5,807 nt of DNA, taken from NCBI GenBank assembly GCA_964610115.1, contig CAZSUW010000101.1, positions 1-5,807 on the forward strand, given 5' to 3'. Below are positions 1 through 5,807 of this stretch, piece after piece (position 1 is the first letter of the stretch; each line of letters opens with the position of its first letter). The translations under genes and the position numbers were made by a program. This DNA comes from Litorimonas sp964610115. GTDB lineage: Bacteria; Pseudomonadota; Alphaproteobacteria; Caulobacterales; Maricaulaceae. The notes under the pieces were generated by a model. It searched no databases. It saw only the letters and a list, made by a program, of their open reading frames with translations, and had not been told where the DNA came from.

Positions 1-2
1 TC

Positions 3-665
3 ATGCTGGGCCAGATGATACAGGCCATTGGCTGGGCTTTTTTGCCCGCGCTTGCTCTGCCCGTCATCTATCTTCTGGTCCAACCCAAATGGCTCAGAGA
101 CATACTTTTTGCCCTTATAGAGACGATTGACAGCACCATCTTTCGGCTTGGCGAAATCGTGAAATGGGCTTTGCCTTTGCTGGTGCTTAGCGTGGCGGCT
201 TCGGTCTTTGCGCTTTCGATCTTTGGCACAGCCACAACGAAATGGCTGGAGTCTGCCTTCTATTTCCAAGCGGCCATAATTCTGCTCGGGGCCGCCGCCA
301 CACTGCTTGCCGGGCAGCATGTTCGCGTCGATATTTTCCACGAACGTATGGACGAAAAAGGGCGCGCGCGGGTTGATCTCGTCGGCTTTTACCTCCTCTT
401 ACTTCCGACTTGCCTGCTGATACTCTGGAACAGCCAAAGCTTTGTCGCCTTTGCCTGGCAGACCTTTGAGGGCAGTACGGAAAGCGACGGCATTCGCGGG
501 GTTTTCTTACTCAAAACCATGATCCCACTTTTCGCCATCACGATGATTATGCAGGGCCTCGCTATCGCCTTGCGCGCGGCTTTTGCGTTAAATGATGAAG
601 CGAGACCGGACCGTCCCAAAGGGGTCGCGACCTTCTTCCAAGTGGCATCGGACGACACATTATGA
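3..665 (+). CDS. TRAP transporter small permease, DctQ family (5' end may lie outside the window)
   Basis: This is the small integral-membrane subunit of a tripartite ATP-independent periplasmic (TRAP) transporter. Such systems import an organic solute using an ion gradient, with the DctM subunit and a periplasmic binding protein. Seen in 220 residues: four hydrophobic segments at about 51-75, 84-103, 128-146 and 166-193, matching the four-helix DctQ core. The loop after the second helix carries the family-like HVRVDIF at 106-112, and a K at 171 precedes the last helix. The GEIVKW at 50-55 resembles the mannitol/chloroaromatic-type branch. An extra hydrophobic stretch at about 8-28 lies before the core. 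The ATG is two bases from the window edge and the frame is open there, so the true start may be further upstream. The stop overlaps the next start by ATGA, supporting an operon. The substrate cannot be deduced. The family call is firm; the start is not. Confidence 0.88.
   Translation: MLGQMIQAIGWAFLPALALPVIYLLVQPKWLRDILFALIETIDSTIFRLGEIVKWALPLLVLSVAASVFALSIFGTATTKWLESAFYFQAAIILLGAAATLLAGQHVRVDIFHERMDEKGRARVDLVGFYLLLLPTCLLILWNSQSFVAFAWQTFEGSTESDGIRGVFLLKTMIPLFAITMIMQGLAIALRAAFALNDEARPDRPKGVATFFQVASDDTL
662..665 (+). promoter_or_regulatory. ATGA stop/start overlap coupling the two TRAP permease genes
   Basis: The ATG of the large permease and the TGA of the small permease share four bases. The 20 bases before the ATG contain no purine-rich Shine-Dalgarno match better than a short GGA. 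This suggests that large-permease translation depends on ribosomes finishing the small subunit. Such coupling is typical for subunits of one complex. Confidence 0.7.
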
Positions 666-2215
666 GCCCGGCGGAAATCCTCGCCGCGCTTATGTTCCTC
701 AGCGCCTGCGGCGCGCTGATGGCGGGCTATAATGTTGCTTTCACTCTCGGCGGGGTGAGCATCGTCTACGCGGGTATCGCAACAGCTATGGGTCTATTCG
801 ATCCCAGCTTTTTCCTTAGCCTGCCGGCGCGCATCTACCCGCTTGTCACGCGAGAAATCCTTATCGCCGTTCCGCTCTTCGTTTTTATGGGCGTGATGTT
901 AGAAAAATCGAGGATTGCCGAAGACCTTCTGCAAAACATGGGCGACCTGTTTGGCCCTTTGCGTGGGGGCCTGGGTATTAGCGTTATTTTCGTAGGCGCA
1001 TTGCTCGCGGCCAGCACAGGTATTGTCGGCGCGACGGTTGTGACGATGGGCCTACTTAGCCTCCCGACGATGTTAAAGCGCGGATACGATATTCCCCTCG
1101 CCTCGGCCTCAATCGCAGCATCTGGGACGCTGGGGCAGATCATCCCGCCATCAATCGTTCTCGTCATCTTAGGCGACCAGATCGGCAATGCCTTTCAAGA
1201 AGCGCAGCGGAGCTACGGATTAGAGACCGAAGCCGTTATCTCTGTTGGCGATCTGTTTGCAGGGGCGCTCATCCCCGGCCTGATTCTGGTTGCCGCCTAT
1301 ATCGGTTATATTTTCATCACGGCGATCATCACCCCAGCCAAAGCGCCCGCTGAGCCTTGGCCAGACGATACGGACTTCAAGACACTGCTGGTAAAATCCC
1401 TGAAAGCCATGATCCCACCGATCTTCTTGATTGTGGCTGTACTTGGGTCAATCCTGTCCGGCTATGCAACGCCCACACGCGGCGCAGCGCTAGGCGCACT
1501 CGGAGCTATGCTGCTCGCCGCATCACGCCTGTTTCCGCAACTTAAAGCCTGGCCACTTTGGGCGGCCTTGGCCCTGCTGGCTTTGGTGGGCCTAGACCTG
1601 ACTGGCATCGACCTAAGACTGGCCCAAACGCAGTGGACAGGACTGGAAGGACTGGCGCTGATCCTCGCGGCCGGTCTTGTTCTGATAGGACTGACGGGCA
1701 CAGGCTCTGCCACTTTCCGATTGTTCCGCAGTGGACATCTCGGCGACGTCTCTCGCTCGACCCTGCACATTACAGGCATGGTTTTCGTCATCCTCATTGG
1801 GGCGACTGTATTTAGCTTGGTCTTTCGCGGACTGGGCGGAGACGAGATGGTCGCGCATCTTATGGAACAAGCCCCGGGTGGCGTCTGGGGCGCTTTCGCT
1901 CTGGTCATGCTCGTTATGTTCGTGCTCGGCTTTTTTTTGGACTTCATCGAGATCACATTCGTTGTCGTGCCTTTGGTCGCGCCGCCATTACTGGCCGCCG
2001 GGATCGACCCTGTCTGGCTCGGTGTTGTCATGGCGATTAATCTACAAACCAGTTTCCTGACGCCGCCTTTCGGGTTTGCCTTGTTCTACCTCCGCGGGGT
2101 TAGTCCGCCCGAAGTGACGACGACCCACCTCTACAAAGGTGTGCTTCCCTTTATTGCTATCCAATTAGCGGTAATCACGCTTTTGATCGCTGTGCCCTCA
2201 CTTGTTGCTTATTGA
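662..2215 (+). CDS. TRAP transporter large permease, DctM family (long form)
   Basis: This is the large membrane subunit of the TRAP transporter, the part that carries the transport pathway in the inner membrane. Family signatures are visible along its 517 residues: ASTGIVGATVVTMG (117-130), ASGTLGQIIPPSIVL (153-167), GYATPTRGAALGALGA (267-282), FLDFIEITFVVVPL (425-438) and INLQTSFLTPPFGFA (459-473). The repeated G/P-rich loops are the two pseudo-symmetric re-entrant regions of this transporter fold. Classical DctM proteins have roughly 425-430 residues. The excess sits mainly at about 287-366, between the ATP-TRG motif and the segment beginning TLHITGMV, and is largely hydrophobic, so it may add transmembrane helices. 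Long forms occur in the mannitol/chloroaromatic-type branch. The gene ends in a tandem TGA TAG stop. It is coupled to the small permease upstream; the binding protein is not in the window. The substrate is unknown. Confidence 0.95.
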   Translation: MSPAEILAALMFLSACGALMAGYNVAFTLGGVSIVYAGIATAMGLFDPSFFLSLPARIYPLVTREILIAVPLFVFMGVMLEKSRIAEDLLQNMGDLFGPLRGGLGISVIFVGALLAASTGIVGATVVTMGLLSLPTMLKRGYDIPLASASIAASGTLGQIIPPSIVLVILGDQIGNAFQEAQRSYGLETEAVISVGDLFAGALIPGLILVAAYIGYIFITAIITPAKAPAEPWPDDTDFKTLLVKSLKAMIPPIFLIVAVLGSILSGYATPTRGAALGALGAMLLAASRLFPQLKAWPLWAALALLALVGLDLTGIDLRLAQTQWTGLEGLALILAAGLVLIGLTGTGSATFRLFRSGHLGDVSRSTLHITGMVFVILIGATVFSLVFRGLGGDEMVAHLMEQAPGGVWGAFALVMLVMFVLGFFLDFIEITFVVVPLVAPPLLAAGIDPVWLGVVMAINLQTSFLTPPFGFALFYLRGVSPPEVTTTHLYKGVLPFIAIQLAVITLLIAVPSLVAY

Positions 2216-2226
2216 TAGAATTCGCC

Positions 2227-2237
2227 TTGCAGCGCGG
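2227..2237 (+). repeat. 11-base sequence shared with the other long intergenic gap (copy 1)
   Basis: TTGCAGCGCGG lies 11 bases after the large-permease stop and 24 bases before the lemA start. An identical copy occurs at 3923-3933, also just behind a stop codon. It could be a promoter -35-like element (TTGCAG, with a poor TAACGT 17 bases downstream) or a protein-binding half-site. Chance cannot be excluded. Confidence 0.3.
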
Positions 2238-2255
2238 CTCTCTGAAGAGTAACGT

Positions 2256-2260
2256 GAGGA
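2256..2260 (+). promoter_or_regulatory. Possible ribosome-binding site of lemA, unusually close to the start
   Basis: GAGGA ends one base before the lemA ATG, which is much tighter than the usual 5-9 bases. A second purine run, GAAGAG at 2244-2249, is 12 bases away, which is rather far. An in-frame TAA at 2250-2252 excludes any start further upstream, and the first 15 codons after the ATG offer no alternative start codon. The start at 2262 therefore stands and the ribosome must use one of these off-optimum sites. Confidence 0.45.
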
Positions 2261-2261
2261 C

Positions 2262-2825
2262 ATGACTGCATTACTCGTAATCCTCGGCATCGTTGTTCTC
2301 CTCGCCGTCTTTATCATCGGCATTTACAACCGCCTTGTCGCTCTGCGGCAAACGACGAACCAAGCCTATTCCGATATTGAGGTGCAGCTTAAGCAACGCC
2401 AGGATTTGGTGCCGCAGCTGGTGAATACAGTGAAAGGCTACGCCAAACACGAAAAAGACACGTTTGAGGAGGTGGTCCAAGCCCGTGCCGCGGCCGTAAA
2501 TGCCAACACCGTCCAAGGCCAAGCTCAAGCGGAGGGCATGCTCTCCGCCGCACTTGGCAAGCTGTTCGCCCTTGCCGAAGCCTATCCGGACCTGAAGGCC
2601 AATACCAACTTCCTGCAGCTTCAGGATGAGCTGTCGGATGTTGAAAACAAGATCAGTGCGGCCCGTCGTTTCTACAATAATGCGACGCAAGAATATAATA
2701 CGGCACGGGAGCAATTCCCGGCTGTGCTTGTCGCAGGTCCCTTCGGATTTAAAGAGCGCCCCTTCTTCGAAGCGCCTGAAGGTCGCGAGACCTTGATGAC
2801 GCCACCGACCGTTGATTTCAGCTAA
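2262..2825 (+). CDS. lemA: LemA family membrane-anchored protein
   Basis: LemA proteins are small, widely conserved proteins with one N-terminal membrane anchor and a long helical domain. Their biochemical role is still unclear. Seen here: 187 residues, close to the family's usual 180-200. An uncleaved-looking hydrophobic helix occupies about 3-21, followed by the conserved block starting YNRLVALRQ (22-30), with QLKQRQDLVPQLV (42-54) and VKGYAKHE (57-64). The second signature contains LALAEAYPDLKAN-like sequence (102-114), FLQLQDEL (117-124), ISAARRFYNNA (131-141) and a closing FGFKERPFF (161-169). The position of the positively charged residues suggests the N-terminus faces the periplasm, with topology inferred only. 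It lies 21 bases before an HtpX-like M48 protease gene, a pairing common in bacteria that points to a shared task in membrane protein quality control. The start is fixed by an in-frame stop four codons upstream. Confidence 0.95.
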   Translation: MTALLVILGIVVLLAVFIIGIYNRLVALRQTTNQAYSDIEVQLKQRQDLVPQLVNTVKGYAKHEKDTFEEVVQARAAAVNANTVQGQAQAEGMLSAALGKLFALAEAYPDLKANTNFLQLQDELSDVENKISAARRFYNNATQEYNTAREQFPAVLVAGPFGFKERPFFEAPEGRETLMTPPTVDFS

Positions 2826-2846
2826 GCTCGTCGGGCACTCGATCCT

Positions 2847-3920
2847 ATGATGATCGAAGCCGCAGGTCTTCGGACCCATATCTGGAACAATAATTTGCGC
2901 AGCGTTCTTTTGCTGTGCTTTTTTCCTGTTCTTTTATTGATCCTTTTTTACGGCATACTGATAGGCTTTAACGGCATGACGACCAATGCGAGTCTTGATC
3001 AGGGCTTGATGTTGGCGACCGATCAACTACCCATGACGGCCCCTTATGCACTCGCAGGCGCAGGCGCTTGGTTTGGCGTAGCCTTCTTCGCGCATAATGC
3101 GATGATCAACGCGGCCACAGGCGCAAAATCTGTTACGATCAGTCAGGAACCGCGCGCCTATCGCATGCTGGAAAACCTTAGCATCTCACGCGGGATGGTC
3201 ACGCCGAAATTGATGATCATGGAAACGGACACGATGAATGCCTTTGCGTCTGGCATTCGGCGGGACAACTACCAAGTCACCCTGACGCGGGGCCTGATGA
3301 ACGCCCTAGACGATGAAGAGCTGGAAGCCGTCATCGCACATGAACTTTCCCACATCCGACATAAAGACGTCCGTATGCTGATAATCGCCGTCATCTTCGT
3401 CGGAATTTTCGCCTTTGTCGGAGAGAGCTTGTTTCGCAATATGTTCCGGGTCAACTTCGCGCGTTCCGACAATCATCGTCGCAGTGGGGGCGGTAATTCA
3501 GGCGTATTGATCCTTATCGCTTTCGCGATTGTCGCTCTAACCTATCTGATCGCGTTGATGATCCGCTTTACCATGAGCCGGAAGCGCGAATATATGGCGG
3601 ACGCGGGCGCCGTGGAGCTGACAAAAAACCCGGATGCCATGATCCGCGCCTTACAGAAAATCTCCGGCAATGCAGAAATGTCGAACGTCCCGGACGAGGT
3701 CCGTGAAATGGCAATCTATAACCCCCGCACTGGCATAGCTGGGATGTTCACCACCCACCCGCCCATTGAAAAACGCATAGAGGCTTTAGTAAAGTTTGCC
3801 GGTGGGAGAACTGGAACATCTTCTAACGTTACGCCACGTCGTAGAGGAGAGACATCGCCTAAAAAAACAACCCAAGGCGCAACATTTGGTCGCCGAAAAC
3901 GGGGTCCTTGGCAAGATTAG
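2847..3920 (+). CDS. HtpX-like M48 family membrane zinc metalloprotease
   Basis: This is an integral inner-membrane zinc endopeptidase of family M48. HtpX relatives degrade misfolded or damaged membrane proteins. Seen in 357 residues: hydrophobic segments at about 19-41 and 65-83 before the catalytic domain, NAFASG (131-136), and the zinc-binding HELSH at 165-169 (H165 and H169 ligands, E166 catalytic). The third ligand is E248 in KREYMADAGA, and THPP at 303-306 lies near the end of the protease domain. Two more hydrophobic stretches at about 177-192 and 218-240 lie between the HELSH and EYMAD motifs, as in HtpX. A basic, Ser/Thr-rich tail covers about 318-357. It is longer than E. coli HtpX (about 290 residues) and is best called HtpX-like. 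The start is one of two consecutive ATGs; no clear Shine-Dalgarno precedes them, which suggests coupling to lemA 21 bases upstream. All catalytic residues are present, so it should be active. Confidence 0.93.
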   Translation: MMIEAAGLRTHIWNNNLRSVLLLCFFPVLLLILFYGILIGFNGMTTNASLDQGLMLATDQLPMTAPYALAGAGAWFGVAFFAHNAMINAATGAKSVTISQEPRAYRMLENLSISRGMVTPKLMIMETDTMNAFASGIRRDNYQVTLTRGLMNALDDEELEAVIAHELSHIRHKDVRMLIIAVIFVGIFAFVGESLFRNMFRVNFARSDNHRRSGGGNSGVLILIAFAIVALTYLIALMIRFTMSRKREYMADAGAVELTKNPDAMIRALQKISGNAEMSNVPDEVREMAIYNPRTGIAGMFTTHPPIEKRIEALVKFAGGRTGTSSNVTPRRRGETSPKKTTQGATFGRRKRGPWQD

Positions 3921-3922
3921 CG

Positions 3923-3933
3923 TTGCAGCGCGG
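3923..3933 (+). repeat. 11-base sequence shared with the other long intergenic gap (copy 2)
   Basis: TTGCAGCGCGG occurs again two bases after the M48 protease stop codon, identical to 2227-2237. Here the possible -10 element downstream is also poor (CTATGT at a 19-base spacing). The matching position behind a stop codon is the notable point; the function is unknown. Confidence 0.3.
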
Positions 3934-3953
3934 GAAATTAGAACGGCCTATGT

Positions 3954-3973
3954 CGTCTAGACAAAGATAGACG
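3954..3973 (+). other. Small inverted repeat in the spacer before the M16 peptidase gene
   Basis: CGTCTA (3954-3959) and TAGACG (3968-3973) form a perfect 6-base-pair stem around an 8-base loop. The 8-base palindrome GTCTAGAC (3955-3962) overlaps the left arm. The stem begins 33 bases after the protease stop. No run of T follows, so it is not a classical intrinsic terminator. It could be a weak hairpin at a transcript end or an operator for the downstream gene. The stem is short, with only three G/C pairs. Confidence 0.25.
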
Positions 3974-4018
3974 TTCCCAATACCAACTCATTAACACACT
4001 AACGCACTCTTCACATTC

Positions 4019-4022
4019 GGAG
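4019..4022 (+). promoter_or_regulatory. Ribosome-binding site of the M16 peptidase gene
   Basis: GGAG lies five bases before the ATG at 4028, a normal distance. An in-frame TAA at 3992-3994, with no start codon between it and 4028, makes this ATG the first possible start. The lipoprotein signal that follows immediately confirms it. Confidence 0.75.
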
Positions 4023-4027
4023 CCGCC

Positions 4028-5807
4028 ATGACATCGCACCTTACTCGTATCCTTATGACTGGCGTCTGCGCCTTTGCCGTTATCGCCTGCTCGCCTTCCG
4101 CGAATGGTCCGACCTCTTCAGGCACGACAGAAAGCGCCTTGGCGCCCATTTCCGTCCCTGCGGGCTTTAGTCTCGTGGAACGCCATACGGGTGAAGGTGA
4201 AGAGGTCACAATCCCTTACGAGAAATATGTGCTCGACAACGGACTAACAGTCATCTTGCATCAGGATAAAAGTGATCCGCTCGTCCATGTCGACATGACC
4301 TATCACGTTGGTTCTGGCCGCGAAGAAATTGGCCGTTCGGGTTTTGCGCACTTCTTCGAGCACATGATGTTCCAAGGCTCGATCAACGTAGCCGACGAGC
4401 AGCATTTTGCGATTGTGACCGAGTCCGGTGGCACATTAAACGGCACAACCAACAGCGATCGCACCAACTATTTTCAGACAGTGCCAAAGAACCAGCTCGC
4501 TCGCATGCTCTGGCTCGAAGCGGACCGGATGGGCTACTTCCTCGACGCGGTAACGCAGGCCAAATTTGAAAACCAGCGTGATACAGTGAAGAATGAGCGC
4601 GGTCAGCGCGTGGACAATCAACCCTACGGCCGGACGTTTGAAGCCATGGGCGAAGCGCTCTTCCCAGAAGGTCACCCTTATAGCTGGAGCACAATTGGCT
4701 ATCTCGAGGACTTGGACCGCGCGACACTCGACGATCTGAAGACCTTCTTCTTACGTTGGTATGGGCCTAACAACGCGACGCTGACCATTGGTGGGGATCT
4801 CGACCGTGTTGAAGCGCTGGAAATGGTGAAGACGTACTTTGGCCCGATCCCGCGCGGTCAAGAGGTCGGTGAGCCCGAGCGCGTTCCTTATGGCGTTAGC
4901 GAGGACCGCTACGTTACAGAAGAAGACAACGTTCCCCTCGCCCGCATCGATATAGCGTGGCCAACAGTCGAAGCCCGCCATCCCGACGAAGCGCCACTTG
5001 ACGTTCTGATGAGCATCCTGACAGAAGGCAAAACGTCGATCCTCTATGACACGATGGAAAAGCCGGGTCGCGCGACGACTGTGGCGGGCTTCCACTTCTG
5101 CCGCGAATTGGCGTGTCAATTCCAGATCGTCTCTCTGCCCAACCCGGCCAAGGGGACAACGCTGGCCGATCTTGAAGCCGACATCCGCGCCGGTCTCGCC
5201 GCGTTCGAAACGCGCGGCGTGAAAGATGATGATCTGGAGCGCGTGAAGAACGGCGTGATCTCAGACCTCATCTACGGATTAGAGTCTGTCACGGGTAAGG
5301 TCGTGCAGCTCGCCGCAAATGAAACCTATCACGACAATCCGAACCTGATCGGCGCGGACATTGAACGCTATAGCGCCGTCACCAAAGATGATGTGATGCG
5401 GGTCTATAATGAATATATCAAAGACAAGCCCGCCGTGATCCTTTCAACGGTCCCGACCGGCGCGCCGGAACAAGCCGCAAAAGCCGCGACTTGGTCCATG
5501 CCCGCGAGGACAATCCCTGAAATCGTCCCTGCAACAGAAGTCGACTGGACAGCGCCAGAGGATGATTTCGACCGGTCCGTTGTGCCCGCAGCGGGGGATC
5601 CCGTCTCCATCACACCGCCGGACGTATTCGAAACAACGCTCGACAATGGCATTCCGGTCTTGGTCGCCCAGAACACGGAAGTTCCAACAACGACCTTACA
5701 GATCGTTCTCGACACGGGCCAGAAGGATGAGCCGCTCGAAAAATCCGGCCTGGCTGTCAATACAGCGCAATATCTCAATGATGCGCGAACCGCGAACAGC
5801 ACGGCGG
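4028..5807 (+). CDS. M16 family zinc peptidase lipoprotein (pitrilysin/insulinase-like), 3' end outside the window
   Basis: This is a zinc metalloendopeptidase of family M16, predicted to be a lipoprotein facing the periplasm, where relatives degrade peptides. The 593 codons present lack a stop. Residues 1-21 form a signal with lipobox VIAC (lipidated C21), followed by a Ser/Thr/Ala-rich linker to about 40. The first M16 domain runs from about 65 to 290 and carries the inverted zinc motif HFFEH at 108-112 (H108, E111, H112). The third ligand is probably E190 in VKNERGQ, 78 residues on, the expected distance. GTLNGTTNSDRTNY-like sequence at 135-148 is also typical. The C-terminal half-domain follows to about 470. 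A second M16 repeat begins near 532 (FETTLDNGIPVLVA), and its zinc-motif position reads V577, A580 and Q581, so it is catalytically dead, the usual state of the back half. Family members of this type have about 900-960 residues, so roughly a third is missing. It is separated from the M48 gene by 107 bases and is possibly transcribed on its own. Confidence 0.95.
   Translation, partial: MTSHLTRILMTGVCAFAVIACSPSANGPTSSGTTESALAPISVPAGFSLVERHTGEGEEVTIPYEKYVLDNGLTVILHQDKSDPLVHVDMTYHVGSGREEIGRSGFAHFFEHMMFQGSINVADEQHFAIVTESGGTLNGTTNSDRTNYFQTVPKNQLARMLWLEADRMGYFLDAVTQAKFENQRDTVKNERGQRVDNQPYGRTFEAMGEALFPEGHPYSWSTIGYLEDLDRATLDDLKTFFLRWYGPNNATLTIGGDLDRVEALEMVKTYFGPIPRGQEVGEPERVPYGVSEDRYVTEEDNVPLARIDIAWPTVEARHPDEAPLDVLMSILTEGKTSILYDTMEKPGRATTVAGFHFCRELACQFQIVSLPNPAKGTTLADLEADIRAGLAAFETRGVKDDDLERVKNGVISDLIYGLESVTGKVVQLAANETYHDNPNLIGADIERYSAVTKDDVMRVYNEYIKDKPAVILSTVPTGAPEQAAKAATWSMPARTIPEIVPATEVDWTAPEDDFDRSVVPAAGDPVSITPPDVFETTLDNGIPVLVAQNTEVPTTTLQIVLDTGQKDEPLEKSGLAVNTAQYLNDARTANSTA

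Noticed and set aside
1462..2031. Open frame of 189 codons on the minus strand inside the large permease gene
   Set aside because: Low-complexity Ser/Pro/Thr/Arg-rich translation typical of the antisense of a hydrophobic protein; the sense frame carries clear DctM motifs.
2241..2250. CTCTGAAGAG as a terminator hairpin after the TRAP genes
   Set aside because: Only three to four pairs with a minimal loop and no T-tract; too weak to call.
2227..2255. A sigma-70-type promoter before lemA (TTGCAG, 17 bases, TAACGT)
   Set aside because: The -10 matches only three of six consensus bases, and the equivalent spacing at the second 11-mer copy gives no better box, so I list the shared sequence but not a promoter.
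2271..2879. Open frame of 202 codons on the minus strand opposite lemA
   Set aside because: It lies entirely over the well-supported lemA gene, has no recognisable domain, and its composition (reversed anchor sequence) is that of an antisense shadow.
3991..4002. TTAACACACTAA as a possible CtrA cell-cycle regulator site
   Set aside because: The CtrA consensus is TTAA-N7-TTAA; here the half-sites are 4 bases apart and the second is CTAA.
4383..5159. Several overlapping minus-strand open frames opposite the M16 gene
   Set aside because: The plus-strand frame reads through without a stop and shows lipobox, HxxEH and downstream Glu motifs; the opposite frames show no family features.
5404..5802. 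Minus-strand open frame of 132 codons near the right edge
   Set aside because: Covered by the M16 reading frame, including the start of its second domain; no independent support.
5621..5807. Loss of the zinc motif in the second M16 domain as a sign of gene decay
   Set aside because: Inactive second halves are normal in two-domain M16 peptidases, and the frame is intact.

Overview
The window looks like ordinary chromosomal DNA from a Gram-negative bacterium, most likely an alphaproteobacterium. The evidence is a TRAP transporter of the mannitol/chloroaromatic-type family, a LemA plus HtpX-like M48 pair, a periplasm-facing two-domain M16 lipoprotein peptidase, and GC that looks to be in the mid-50s per cent by eye. 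A Hyphomonadaceae/Maricaulales-like marine source would fit, but that is an impression from protein style and not a demonstrated placement. All five genes are on the + strand. They fill the window almost completely, and no gap exceeds about 110 bases.

Left part (1-2215): the two membrane subunits of a TRAP transporter. The small permease (DctQ family) is followed by the large permease (DctM family), joined by a 4-base ATGA stop/start overlap. The periplasmic solute-binding protein that completes such a system is not here and probably lies upstream, so the substrate cannot be read from the window. The large permease is about 90 residues longer than the classical form because of a hydrophobic insertion. 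The small permease has an additional N-terminal hydrophobic segment, and its frame is open to the window edge.

Middle part (2216-3920): a LemA-family membrane-anchored helical protein and an HtpX-like M48 integral-membrane zinc protease, 21 bases apart and in the same reading frame. This is a widespread conserved gene pair, probably one transcript, and is thought to act at the inner membrane in envelope protein quality control.

Right part (3921-5807): a 107-base spacer holding a good ribosome-binding site and a small inverted repeat, then the first 593 codons of an M16 (pitrilysin/insulinase-like) zinc peptidase with a lipoprotein signal. The gene runs off the right edge inside its second M16 domain, which has lost the zinc-binding motif, as is usual for the back half of these proteins.

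I do not see a mobile element, CRISPR array, RNA gene, defence system or an evidently new system. The oddest non-coding signal is an exact 11-base sequence shared by the two longer intergenic gaps, each time just after a stop codon. The rest of the interest is in protein-architecture details.
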